DNA of 64,000 nucleotides from Allopontixanthobacter sediminis (lineage in GTDB: Bacteria > Pseudomonadota > Alphaproteobacteria > Sphingomonadales > Sphingomonadaceae): contig NZ_WTYL01000003.1 of NCBI RefSeq assembly GCF_009828115.1, positions 382,501 to 446,500 on the forward strand, in the 5' to 3' direction. Position numbers and translations under genes: made by a program. The first letter of the stretch is position 1. Each line of letters opens with the position of its first letter. The notes under the pieces were generated by a model. It was not told the DNA's origin and searched no databases. It saw only the letters and a program-made list of their open reading frames with translations. Positions 33,300-41,107 of this stretch are shown here, one piece after another.

Positions 33300-34621
33300 G
33301 CGGCGATCGCGTCTTGGTAGTCCTCGTAGAAGATGACGAAAGCCTCAGAGCAGGGACGGTTCAGGCGCTGCAACTTGAAGGCTTCGATGTCGCACCGTTT
33401 TCGGCAGCTGGTGCCGCCTTGCGCGAGATCGGTCCTGAATTCGGCGGAGTCGTCGTCAGCGACGTTCGCTTGCCGGGCCTTGATGGAATTGAGTTTTTTG
33501 CCCGTCTTCGCGAGATCGACAGGGACATTCCGATAATCTTCACCACCGCCCACGGGGATGTTTCGATGGCCGTAAATGCCATGAAGGACGGCGCGGCGGA
33601 TTTCTTCACAAAGCCGTACTCAATCGACCGGTTGGTCCGATCAGTTTCACGGGCGGCAGACAAACGCATGCTGGTGCTGGAAAATCGCCGACTTCGCTCC
33701 GAACTTGAAGGTCGCACCAAGGCTGGCTGGATGGGTTCGTCCTCGCTGGCAAGCCGCACGGAACGGATCGTGCATGAAGTGGCGCAAACCGATGCCGATC
33801 TGCTGATTTGCGGCGCACAAGGCACCGGCAAAAGCCACATCGCACGCTTGGTCCATGACCTCAGCCCGCGTCGCAATCGACCGTTCGTAATCCTCGATCC
33901 GGGTGTTTTCGCAAATGAGGAAGCCAATGTTCTGGTTTACGGCCGCGATCCTTCCATCGCGCTCTCGAGATCCGGCATGGTTGAGAGGGCAAATGGCGGG
34001 ACACTCGTCATCGAAGCGCTGGAAAGTATTCCTTTAGACGACCAGCCCCGTTTGATCAGCCTGTTTGACCACCGAAGCTTCATGGCCCTCGGTGCCGACC
34101 GTCCCCGGAATGTGGACATCAGGATAATCGGAACCACCACATCGCCCAACCCGAGCGAAGAAATGGCGCCGGTACACGATCGCGGGCTTGAGGGCAGGCT
34201 CAGCGGAATTACCGTCATTTTACCCAAGCTGATCGAGAGGCGAGATGATATTCCGGAGATGTTCCGCATGTTTGTTGCTGAATTTGAACGCAGCCTCGAG
34301 CGGTCAGCTGGGGATCTCAGCGAGATCGAGTGGCAACATCTTGTCAATCACGACTGGCCCGGCAATCTTCGGGAGTTGCGGATGTTCGCGCAGAATTTCG
34401 TTCTCGGCCTGACGCGGCTCGCCCAGCCTGCGACCCCCGGCGCGAAGGCAGTGAGCCTCCAGGAATTGGTTGGCAACTTCGAACGAACCCTGCTCGAAGA
34501 TGCAATGCGACGTGCTGGTGGCAGTGTCGCAGAAGTTCAGCGCAGTTTGGATATTCCCCGCAAGACCTTGTATGACAAACTTGCCAAATATGGCCTGCAA
34601 GCCCGCAATTTTCGCCCGTAA
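33296..34621 (+). CDS. dctD: DctD-like NtrC-family regulator lacking the sigma-54 loop
   Basis: A 441-residue response regulator. Receiver with Asp56 (VVVSDVRLPG) and Lys106; AAA+ domain with Walker A GAQGTGKS (173-180); Fis-type C-terminal HTH (LEDAMRRAGGSVAEVQRSLDIPRKTLYDKLAKYGL). Where sigma-54 activators have ESELFGHEKGAFTGA, this protein has NVLVYGRDPSIALSRSG and no GAFTGA loop. Walker B, normally GGTLFLDE, is GGTLVIEA, so the catalytic Asp/Glu pair is altered. It therefore probably cannot remodel sigma-54 polymerase and should act as a sigma-70-type activator or repressor through the two dyads. ATGA overlap with dctB. Confidence 0.92.
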   Translation: MSGDRVLVVLVEDDESLRAGTVQALQLEGFDVAPFSAAGAALREIGPEFGGVVVSDVRLPGLDGIEFFARLREIDRDIPIIFTTAHGDVSMAVNAMKDGAADFFTKPYSIDRLVRSVSRAADKRMLVLENRRLRSELEGRTKAGWMGSSSLASRTERIVHEVAQTDADLLICGAQGTGKSHIARLVHDLSPRRNRPFVILDPGVFANEEANVLVYGRDPSIALSRSGMVERANGGTLVIEALESIPLDDQPRLISLFDHRSFMALGADRPRNVDIRIIGTTTSPNPSEEMAPVHDRGLEGRLSGITVILPKLIERRDDIPEMFRMFVAEFERSLERSAGDLSEIEWQHLVNHDWPGNLRELRMFAQNFVLGLTRLAQPATPGAKAVSLQELVGNFERTLLEDAMRRAGGSVAEVQRSLDIPRKTLYDKLAKYGLQARNFRP

Positions 34622-34796
34622 CCGGTTCCGGAAAGACGTATTCGCAGCGGCCGCCGCTAGTCAGGCAGCAAGGTGTCCCCAATCAGCAGCATCCTCCAGA
34701 TGACAAAGCAGGAACAGGCAATATCCGGGCAGAAACAGGAGGCGCAGAGGTGGGCGTGGCGGCGTAGACAGGGGTCCCACAATAAGGACCCACGAT

Positions 34797-34952
34797 ATGA
34801 CCATCGCAATCATGACCGGCGCAAGCCGCGGCCTGGGACGGAGCGCAGCGCTACAATGCGCGGCGCGCGGCAGCGGAGTAATCCTTACCTACAACAGCGA
34901 TCTCGAATCTCGCAACGGGCACAATGCCGTGGTTTTTCCACTATGTGAATGA
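34797..34952 (+). pseudogene. SDR-family dehydrogenase gene fossil
   Basis: ATG with AAGGAC upstream opens a short-chain dehydrogenase N-terminus, MTIAIMTGASRGLGRSAALQ, with the TGxxxGxG cofactor motif followed by GVILTYNS. It then loses the family pattern and stops at codon 52 (TGA). The Rossmann core, catalytic Tyr/Lys and C-terminus are absent. Tandem repeats begin exactly at the stop, so the gene was probably cut off by their insertion. The gap 34622-35261 holds no other gene. Confidence 0.6.
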
Positions 34953-35150
34953 ACGGCAGCTAATCGCGTGCGCCACCCCAAGAGCGGACTTTCCGGATCG
35001 TCCGACGAAGCGGTCGTTCAGAACCTTGAATCGGGATAGATGAACGAACGGCAGCTTAGGCGGTTTGACGTCCGAAAGGAGACGTTCCGGAGTGTCCGAC
35101 GAAGCGGTCATTCAGGAACTGGATTCTGGTTCGATGAACGAAGGGCGGCT
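34951..35150. repeat. Tandem repeat of about 95 bp, two copies plus a partial third (family C)
   Basis: GAACGGCAGC occurs at 34951 and 35046 (period 95), each followed by a GTCCGACGAAGCGGTC and TTCAGgAaC...GAATCgGgaTaGATGAACG block. A third start, GAACGAAGGGCGGC, occurs near 35136. CCGACGAAGCGGTC.TTC relates it to the 5' part of family A. Confidence 0.65.
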
Positions 35151-35261
35151 TTGGCAGAGCGGCGTCTGATAGGGGGGATTGCCAGTCAATCCGTCAGCCA
35201 GGCTACCTGCCTCGACGCTGACAGCTCCTGTATTTTTTTGCGAAGATCCTCGTTGCGCGGC

Positions 35262-36284
35262 TCATCGGCATCGCATCATTGTGGCGTGGGCGAGGGCGAT
35301 CAAGCGTGGTAAATTGGCGGCGCGCGTACGCGCCTCGTCACTGGCGGCGTTTCCGCGGATGACCCGCCCCTTGATGCCATGGAAAATCGCAGCGAGGCGG
35401 AACAAGTTGAATGCGATGAAGTATTCCCAGCCCGGAATTTCGGAAATTCCTAAACGCCGACAATATGCGGATACGTAGTCTTGTTCGCTCGGAATATTCA
35501 GGCCGGAACGGTCCGCACCCGCCAAGCCGGCGACGATGTCTGGCGGCATCCGATACATCATGGCGTGATAGGCAAAGTCCGCAAACGGGTTGCCTAGGGT
35601 CGACAGTTCCCAGTCCAGCACGGCGAGGATGCGTGGCTCCGACGGGTGAAAAATCATGTTGTCGCAGCGGAAATCACCGTGGCAAATTGTCGTCCGCTGG
35701 CCCTCTGGGATATTTTTCGGTAGCCAGGCGATCAACTCGTCCATGGCCGGATCGCGGCCAGCTGCCTCATCTGCGAGATATTGCCTGCTCCACAAGGCGA
35801 TTTGCCGTTCGAGATATTGCCCTGGTCTGCCGAAGTCGGAAAGTCCCGCCGCCGCGTAATTTACGGTATGCAGCCGCGCGATCGTCTCGTTCATTGCTTC
35901 GAAATATGCCGGGCGTTCGGCGTTTGGCACATCGGGGAAGGTGGCGTCCCAAAAGATCCGACCCTTGACCAGCTCCATGACGAAGAAACTCGTGCCGATG
36001 ATGGCCTCGTCCTCACATACGGCATGGATGGCCGGTACCGGGACACCGGTGTCCGCGAGTGCGGACATAATCCATGCTTCGCGCTCGACGGCGTGGGCGC
36101 CCTTCAGCAGCTTTCCAGATGGCTTCTTGCGCAGCACGTAGTTGCGGCTTGGGGTCTCCAGGCAGTAGGTTGGATTTGACTGACCGCCGGCGAAGCGCTT
36201 GACTGAAAGCGGACCGGCGAAGCCCGCTACTTCGAGAAGAAGCCAGCCGGCCAGTCGATCAATATCAAAGTCAGTTGTGTTCAT
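35262..36284 (-). CDS. Phosphotransferase family protein (APH/ACAD10-like kinase)
   Basis: A 340-residue aminoglycoside-phosphotransferase-fold kinase: VKRFAGGQSNPTYCLET, RKKPSGKLLKGAHAVEREAWIM (Lys/Glu of the ATP site), catalytic loop ICHGDFRCDNMIFHP and metal-binding ILAVLDWELSTLGNP. These proteins accompany acyl-CoA dehydrogenases and probably phosphorylate a hydroxyacid or hydroxyacyl-CoA intermediate, as in human ACAD10/11. It overlaps the old yellow enzyme gene by 14 bp and is the last gene of the minus-strand catabolic operon. A second APH-like gene lies at 44036 on the plus strand. Confidence 0.9.
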   Translation of the reverse strand: MNTTDFDIDRLAGWLLLEVAGFAGPLSVKRFAGGQSNPTYCLETPSRNYVLRKKPSGKLLKGAHAVEREAWIMSALADTGVPVPAIHAVCEDEAIIGTSFFVMELVKGRIFWDATFPDVPNAERPAYFEAMNETIARLHTVNYAAAGLSDFGRPGQYLERQIALWSRQYLADEAAGRDPAMDELIAWLPKNIPEGQRTTICHGDFRCDNMIFHPSEPRILAVLDWELSTLGNPFADFAYHAMMYRMPPDIVAGLAGADRSGLNIPSEQDYVSAYCRRLGISEIPGWEYFIAFNLFRLAAIFHGIKGRVIRGNAASDEARTRAANLPRLIALAHATMMRCR

Positions 36285-37416
36285 ATTGCTCGAGCGCGAC
36301 GGCGCGGTCGTATGAAGTCAACTCTTCAATGCGCCCTTGCTCGATCTTAATCAGCCAATCAGGATCGGCGAGTAGGACCCGGCCAAGCGCGACAAGATCG
36401 AATTCGCCGCGCTCGAACATCGCGACCAATTCCTCCATGCGATTGAGCATTGGCGAGGAAACACCTTCGACAAAATCCTGCATAAGGTCGCGGTCCATGC
36501 CGATCGAGCCTACCGTGATGACCGGTTTGCCGGTCACTTCTTTGATCCATCCGCCAAGATTTTTGGGGTCGCCGTCGAATTCCGGTTCCCAGAAGCGGCG
36601 CTGGGAAGCGTGGAAGATGTCCACTCCTGCCTGCACAAGTGGTTCGAGCCAGCGGTGCATTTCATCAGGATCGCGCGCCAGTTTCGCGTCGTAGTCGTAG
36701 GTCTTCCATTGCGAAACGCGCAAGATGATGGCGAAGTCCTCCCCGACCGCCTCGCGGCAAGCGGCGACGACCTCGGCGGTGAACGTCGCTCGGTCGGCGA
36801 TGTCAGGTCCGCCATAGCGATCCTCCCTGAGGTTAGTCTTATCCCAGAAGAACTGGTCGAAGATGTATCCGTGGGCGCCGTGCAATTCGATGGCATCGCA
36901 GCCCATTTCCTTTGCGGCCCGCGCCGAATGGGCGAAGGCCGCCGCAGTGTCGGCGATGTCGCTCTCGGTCATCGCGCGGCCGCCCGGCACATCGGGGCCG
37001 GCAAAGCCGGATGGGCTGACCAGCGGTGCATGCGGGGAATCAGGGTAGTTGAAATCCTCGCAGCCGCCGACGTGCCATAGTTGCGGGACGAACATTCCGC
37101 CTTCGGCATGGACGGCGTCGACCGCGCCTTTCCAAGCGGCGAGGGGCTCTTGCCCGGCAAATATCGGTACGTTGTCGGCGGCGACAGTGTGATCGATGGC
37201 GACGCCCGTGCCTTCAGTGATGATCGTGCCGATTTCCGCGGCAGCGCGTCGGCGATAATAATTAGCACCATCTTCAGTCAGCAAGCCGCCTGGTGCAAAA
37301 TAGCGGGACATCGGCGCCATGCAAAAGCGATTTTTCGGTCGGAACGATTTCAGTTCGAAGGGTTCGTGCAGCGGTTTGAGCAGCGCGGCGAGACCGGCGG
37401 CGTGCGAGTTCTTCAC
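36271..37416 (-). CDS. Old yellow enzyme-family NADH:flavin oxidoreductase
   Basis: A 381-residue FMN-dependent (beta/alpha)8 ene-reductase: KNRFCMAPMSRYFAPGGLLTEDGANYYRRRA at the N-terminus, DAIELHGAHGYIFDQFFWDKTNLREDRYGG (active-site His and substrate loop), and FDLVALGRVLLADPDWLIKIEQG. It lacks the FeS and second flavin domain of 2,4-dienoyl-CoA reductase. It would reduce a C=C bond of an enone or enoyl intermediate. The GTG start at 37416 overlaps the hydrolase stop (GTGA) with AGGAG upstream; it is fifth in the SDR-ACAD operon. Confidence 0.92.
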   Translation of the reverse strand: MKNSHAAGLAALLKPLHEPFELKSFRPKNRFCMAPMSRYFAPGGLLTEDGANYYRRRAAAEIGTIITEGTGVAIDHTVAADNVPIFAGQEPLAAWKGAVDAVHAEGGMFVPQLWHVGGCEDFNYPDSPHAPLVSPSGFAGPDVPGGRAMTESDIADTAAAFAHSARAAKEMGCDAIELHGAHGYIFDQFFWDKTNLREDRYGGPDIADRATFTAEVVAACREAVGEDFAIILRVSQWKTYDYDAKLARDPDEMHRWLEPLVQAGVDIFHASQRRFWEPEFDGDPKNLGGWIKEVTGKPVITVGSIGMDRDLMQDFVEGVSSPMLNRMEELVAMFERGEFDLVALGRVLLADPDWLIKIEQGRIEELTSYDRAVALEQYEHN

Positions 37417-38219
37417 TTCAACTCTCCTAGAAATGACAGAAGGGCTTCGTGATAGCGGACAGGATCTTCCAGGTGCGGGGAGTGCCCGCTATCCTCGAAC
37501 GTCAGAAGCGTTCCATTAGCGGCGCATTGGGCGGCATAGCCGGCAATTGCGGGATCCGCGATCGTGTCCTTACCGCCCCCGATCGATAAGATTGGGAACC
37601 GGAAGCCAGCCAACATATCTCGCTGATCGAGAGTAACGAGGCCCATAAGGGTTTCGCTTGCGCGCGGCCCACTTGCCAGGAAGCCCCGTTCGAACCAGTC
37701 GATTAAGGCCGGATTGGCTCCTTCAGCTGCGGCGCCTTGCGCTAAGGTTCTGAAGAACCCCGCCCGATCAGCTGTAATTGCTCCAGCGATCGCAGAAACG
37801 TCTTCCGGTGTGCCCCCATGAGGAAAATCTTCGCCCTGCACATAACGCGGAGATGCAGCACATGTGAGTACCAAGCCGGCGATTTTGTCAGCAAGAAGGT
37901 CAGCGGCGGCGACTGCGACCGCGCCGCCGAGCGACCAGCCATTGAGTGCGACCCGATCGAGGCCGCTACCTTTGACGATTGCTTCGACGTCACTCGCAAT
38001 TGCGTCGATTGAAAGGTCATCAAAATCACGGTCTGACCGTCCACAGGCGCGATGATCAATTAAGATAGCACCGTGTCCCGAGGCGGTCAGGGCCTCGGCT
38101 GCCGAGTTCCAGTACTCGCCCGACATTCCCCAGCCATGGATGAAAACCATTGGCAATTTCTCGCCTCGGTGATGCTCGAAATAGGTGCGAGATCCATTTT
38201 TGGTTTCTAGATAAGGCAT
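37413..38219 (-). CDS. Alpha/beta hydrolase
   Basis: A 268-residue cytoplasmic hydrolase: oxyanion HGWGMSGEYW, nucleophile Ser in LNGWSLGGAVAV, Asp near SIGGGKDTIADPAIAGYAAQ, His in SGHSPHLEDPVRYHEALLSF. Length and pattern match esterases/lactonases (BioH or PcaD-like). In a cluster with a Baeyer-Villiger monooxygenase it could open a lactone, or cleave a ring C-C bond. It is between the SnoaL-like and OYE genes, 10 bp from the former. Confidence 0.9.
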   Translation of the reverse strand: MPYLETKNGSRTYFEHHRGEKLPMVFIHGWGMSGEYWNSAAEALTASGHGAILIDHRACGRSDRDFDDLSIDAIASDVEAIVKGSGLDRVALNGWSLGGAVAVAAADLLADKIAGLVLTCAASPRYVQGEDFPHGGTPEDVSAIAGAITADRAGFFRTLAQGAAAEGANPALIDWFERGFLASGPRASETLMGLVTLDQRDMLAGFRFPILSIGGGKDTIADPAIAGYAAQCAANGTLLTFEDSGHSPHLEDPVRYHEALLSFLGELK

Positions 38220-38229
38220 GGGCTTAGTC

Positions 38230-38691
38230 CTATTCCGGAGGGCTGAGGGTTACGCCGGGGAGGGGACTGAAGTGATGCATTGCCACCCTACGCCGTAGAA
38301 TTTTCCAGATCCCGCTACGCCGTTCATAATCATCCCGGTAAGTCGCACTGATTGTCTGGGCCACGCCATCCGAGGTGGTTCCGATGCAGTCCACGTCGCA
38401 GATTCCAGATGCGCTGTCATCGCTGTCAAAGGTGAGGACTAGATTAGTGGTGAAATGGCTGGATGCTAGCCATGCGTCCCACAAGATATCCCGTGTCACA
38501 TGGGAGATGCCTTCATGACCCTCGAAATTGCCGAATGGCGGACCAATTTCCCACGTCGCGTTCTCCCACCAGATGCCAATGAACCGGTCCCAGTCGCGTT
38601 TATCGAAACCATGGCAATAATTGCTCACGAGCTCATGGATCGCGAACCGGCTTTCCATGCGATCTAGGCGGGTCTCAATCGATTCACTCAT
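38230..38691 (-). CDS. SnoaL-like/NTF2-fold protein
   Basis: A 153-residue protein of the SnoaL_4 (nuclear transport factor 2-like) group: ETRLDRMESRFAIHELVSNYCHGFDKRDWDRFIGIWWENATWEIG, then CDVDCIGTTSDGVAQTISATYRDDYERRSGIWKILRRRVAMHHF. Members include dehydratases such as scytalone dehydratase and BaiE-type steroid dehydratases, and isomerases. His and Asp/Tyr residues suitable for such chemistry are present. A dehydration or isomerisation of a cyclic intermediate is a reasonable guess from the operon. Confidence 0.85.
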   Translation of the reverse strand: MSESIETRLDRMESRFAIHELVSNYCHGFDKRDWDRFIGIWWENATWEIGPPFGNFEGHEGISHVTRDILWDAWLASSHFTTNLVLTFDSDDSASGICDVDCIGTTSDGVAQTISATYRDDYERRSGIWKILRRRVAMHHFSPLPGVTLSPPE

Positions 38692-38712
38692 TTCCAGCTC
38701 TTTCTTATCGCT

Positions 38713-40005
38713 TCAGTCAAGATATGCTGCGAATTTGGCGCGCGCTGCCTCCCGCTGGGTGGGGGTGTGATAGCTAGGAAACACACCATCGGATGGTTTG
38801 ACGTCCCGCAGGATATCCTTGGCGACAACGATCTTGTGCACTTCGGTCGGTCCATCGACGATGCCCATTTCAGGAACGTATTGCCACATGTCCATCAGCG
38901 GCGTTTCGTTGGACATGCCGAGCGAGCCGTGCAGGTGGAGCGCCCGATAGACAACGTCTTGAAGCACGCCGGGCATGGCCGCCTTGATAGCGGAAATTTC
39001 GCGTCGGACCGGGCGAGTATAGGATTGGTCGCGGTCGAGCAGCCAAGCGGCATAGAGAACATGCAGTCTGAACTGCAGGATTTGCGTGTAACTATCCGCG
39101 ATTTTTTCCTGGACCATCTGCTTGTCAGCCAGTCGTTCCCCCTTGGTCTGGCGGCTGACGACACGCTCCTTCATGTACTCCATGGCTTTGTTGAGCATGC
39201 CGACGGTGCGCATCGCGTGATGAATTCGCCCACCTCCAAGGCGCGATTGAGCAACCTTGAAACCCTCCCCGGCGGGGCCCAGCCGGCTATTCTCGGGTAC
39301 GCGGCAATTAGTGAAGCGAATATAGCCGTGCACGCCCTCGTCAATCTCGTCCTTCGGGCCTACTGCCGTGTTGCGGATGATCTCCATTCCCGGGGTGCCC
39401 TTTGGCACGATGATCATCGTCGATCCCTCGTGAACTTTAACGTCCGGATCCGAGATCGCCATGACGATCAGGAACTCGGCAATGCACGCGTGGCTGGCAA
39501 ACCACTTCTCGCCGTCGAGGACCCACTCGTTGCCGTCGAGACGGGCGCGGCACGTAAATTGGCCTGGGTCGGAGCCGGCCTGAGGCTCGGTCATCGAATA
39601 GCATGAGACTATTTCGCCATCGAGCAGCGGCTGAAGATATTTCTGCTTCTGCTCCTCTGATCCAAAGCGCGCGAGGATTTCCGCATTGCCGGTATCGGGA
39701 GCCTGGGTTCCGAAGACGGTTGGCGCAAAGCGGCTGCGGCCGAGAATTTCGTTCATGAGGCCCAATTTGAGCTGACCGAAACCCCCACCGCCTAGTTCAG
39801 GGCCTAAGTGACAGGCCCACAGGCCCTTGCTCTTAACTTCCTGCTTAAGAGGCGCCATCGCCTTGGCTGCGGGCGAGGCTGGATCGAAAGGCGCGGCCGG
39901 AGACCGGAAAACAAGGTCGAGCGGTTCGATTTCCTCGGCGACAAATTTTCGCATCCATTCGAGCTGCTGTTCGAAATCCGGATCGGTTGAAAAATCCCAA
40001 GCCAT
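38713..40005 (-). CDS. Acyl-CoA dehydrogenase
   Basis: A 430-residue FAD enzyme from ATG 40005; a longer open frame upstream is not coding. It has FVAEEIEPLDLVF, CYSMTEPQAGSDPGQFTCRARLDGNEWVLDGEKWFASHA, SRLGGGRIHHAMRTVGMLNKAMEYMKERV and GSLGMSNETPLMDMWQYVPEMGIVDGPTEVHKIVVAKDILR, the full family pattern of the FadE-like class that pairs with APH kinases. It would form the 2,3-double bond of an acyl-CoA, likely branched. Second gene of the operon after the SDR. Confidence 0.93.
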   Translation of the reverse strand: MAWDFSTDPDFEQQLEWMRKFVAEEIEPLDLVFRSPAAPFDPASPAAKAMAPLKQEVKSKGLWACHLGPELGGGGFGQLKLGLMNEILGRSRFAPTVFGTQAPDTGNAEILARFGSEEQKQKYLQPLLDGEIVSCYSMTEPQAGSDPGQFTCRARLDGNEWVLDGEKWFASHACIAEFLIVMAISDPDVKVHEGSTMIIVPKGTPGMEIIRNTAVGPKDEIDEGVHGYIRFTNCRVPENSRLGPAGEGFKVAQSRLGGGRIHHAMRTVGMLNKAMEYMKERVVSRQTKGERLADKQMVQEKIADSYTQILQFRLHVLYAAWLLDRDQSYTRPVRREISAIKAAMPGVLQDVVYRALHLHGSLGMSNETPLMDMWQYVPEMGIVDGPTEVHKIVVAKDILRDVKPSDGVFPSYHTPTQREAARAKFAAYLD

Positions 40006-40045
40006 TAACGCTGCGTCCCTTTGGTGAAATCTGGTTGAGTGGGCA

Positions 40046-40798
40046 TTACTGACCTGCGTACCAAGCACCGTCGATCCAGAGTTCCGCACCCGACACGTAC
40101 TTCGCCTCGTCAGACGCGAAGTAGAGGCTGCCATAGGCAATATCGATCGGATCCCCTGCATCGCCCATGGGGATCATGGCCTTGATTGCCTTGTCCTGCT
40201 CGGGAGTGATATCGCCCAGGATCGGAGTGCGGATCTGACCCGGGAAGATGGTATTTACTCGCACGCCCTTCTTCGCGAATTCAAGTGCTGCCGCCTTGCC
40301 CATCACCCGCACGGCTGCTTTCGAAGCATGATAGGAGATAGCACTTGGGCTTCCGATCAGGCCAAATAGCGATGATATGTTGACGATAGAGGCGTTGCCG
40401 GTTTCTTGCAGGGCCGCCGCGGCCGCTTTCATGCCTAGAAAAACGCCGGTTTGATTGATGGCGATCATCCGGTTCCAACCCTCAGATGTCTCATCGACGA
40501 TCCCTCCTGGATGAAAGATACCGGCGTTGTTCACTAACGTGGTAAGTTTTCCAAACCGAGACAGGGCCTCGGTGACCGCATTGTCCCAGCTTTGCGTCTC
40601 AGTGACGTCAAGCCTCACGAACGCTGCCTTGCCGCCTTCCTTCTCGATGGCGGCGACGACCTGAGCGCCCTTTTCTTCTTGGATATCACCAACCAGGACC
40701 GAAGCACCCTCGCTGGCAAAAAGCGTCGCCTGAGCCTCACCGAGACCACTTGCCCCACCTGAAATCAACGCTGTCTTGCCCGCTAACCGTCCTGCCAT
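40046..40798 (-). CDS. Short-chain dehydrogenase/reductase
   Basis: A 250-residue classical SDR: GGASGLGEAQATLFASEGASVLVGD (NAD-preferring Asp at the end of beta 2), LVNNAGIFHPGG, SIVNISSLFGLIGSPSAISYHASKAAV with the Ser, Tyr and Lys of the active site, then FPGQIRTPIL. Such enzymes oxidise secondary alcohols, for example 3-alpha-hydroxysteroids or terpene alcohols. It is the first gene of the minus-strand catabolic operon, divergent from the TonB receptor across the 11-bp-arm dyad. Confidence 0.92.
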   Translation of the reverse strand: MAGRLAGKTALISGGASGLGEAQATLFASEGASVLVGDIQEEKGAQVVAAIEKEGGKAAFVRLDVTETQSWDNAVTEALSRFGKLTTLVNNAGIFHPGGIVDETSEGWNRMIAINQTGVFLGMKAAAAALQETGNASIVNISSLFGLIGSPSAISYHASKAAVRVMGKAAALEFAKKGVRVNTIFPGQIRTPILGDITPEQDKAIKAMIPMGDAGDPIDIAYGSLYFASDEAKYVSGAELWIDGAWYAGQ

Positions 40799-40979
40799 CC
40801 CATCATCCTCTCGTGGTCATTATTTAACCGTTCTTGCCCTTCTACACAGATAGTAGATGAGAACAAGCAAGAATCACAGATGTGACTGGCGCGAAGAATA
40901 AACATCGAAATACAATGGGATAACGCAAAAACCGCAAAGCCTGATAGATTAAGCCCACATGGAATCCATTGTGAAAGCA

Positions 40980-41008
40980 AAATTTGCTTGTCGACAGCAA
41001 GCAAATTT
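40980..41008. promoter_or_regulatory. Large dyad operator between the divergent catabolic operons
   Basis: AAATTTGCTTG-N7-CAAGCAAATTT is a perfect 11-bp inverted repeat. Inside it is TTGCT-N7-AGCAA (40984-41000), which recurs at 47472-47488. Position between SDR (minus) and receptor (plus) and the TetR gene in the plus operon suggest a TetR operator. Confidence 0.72.
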
Positions 41009-41107
41009 GACATGTGTCACCAAGTTAGCAAATCACGGCCGCCAGGTGCGGCCGGATGGCAACCGCCGAGGCCAAAGATGTCCGGTGTTGGGAGAGGAAG
41101 AGCAGAT

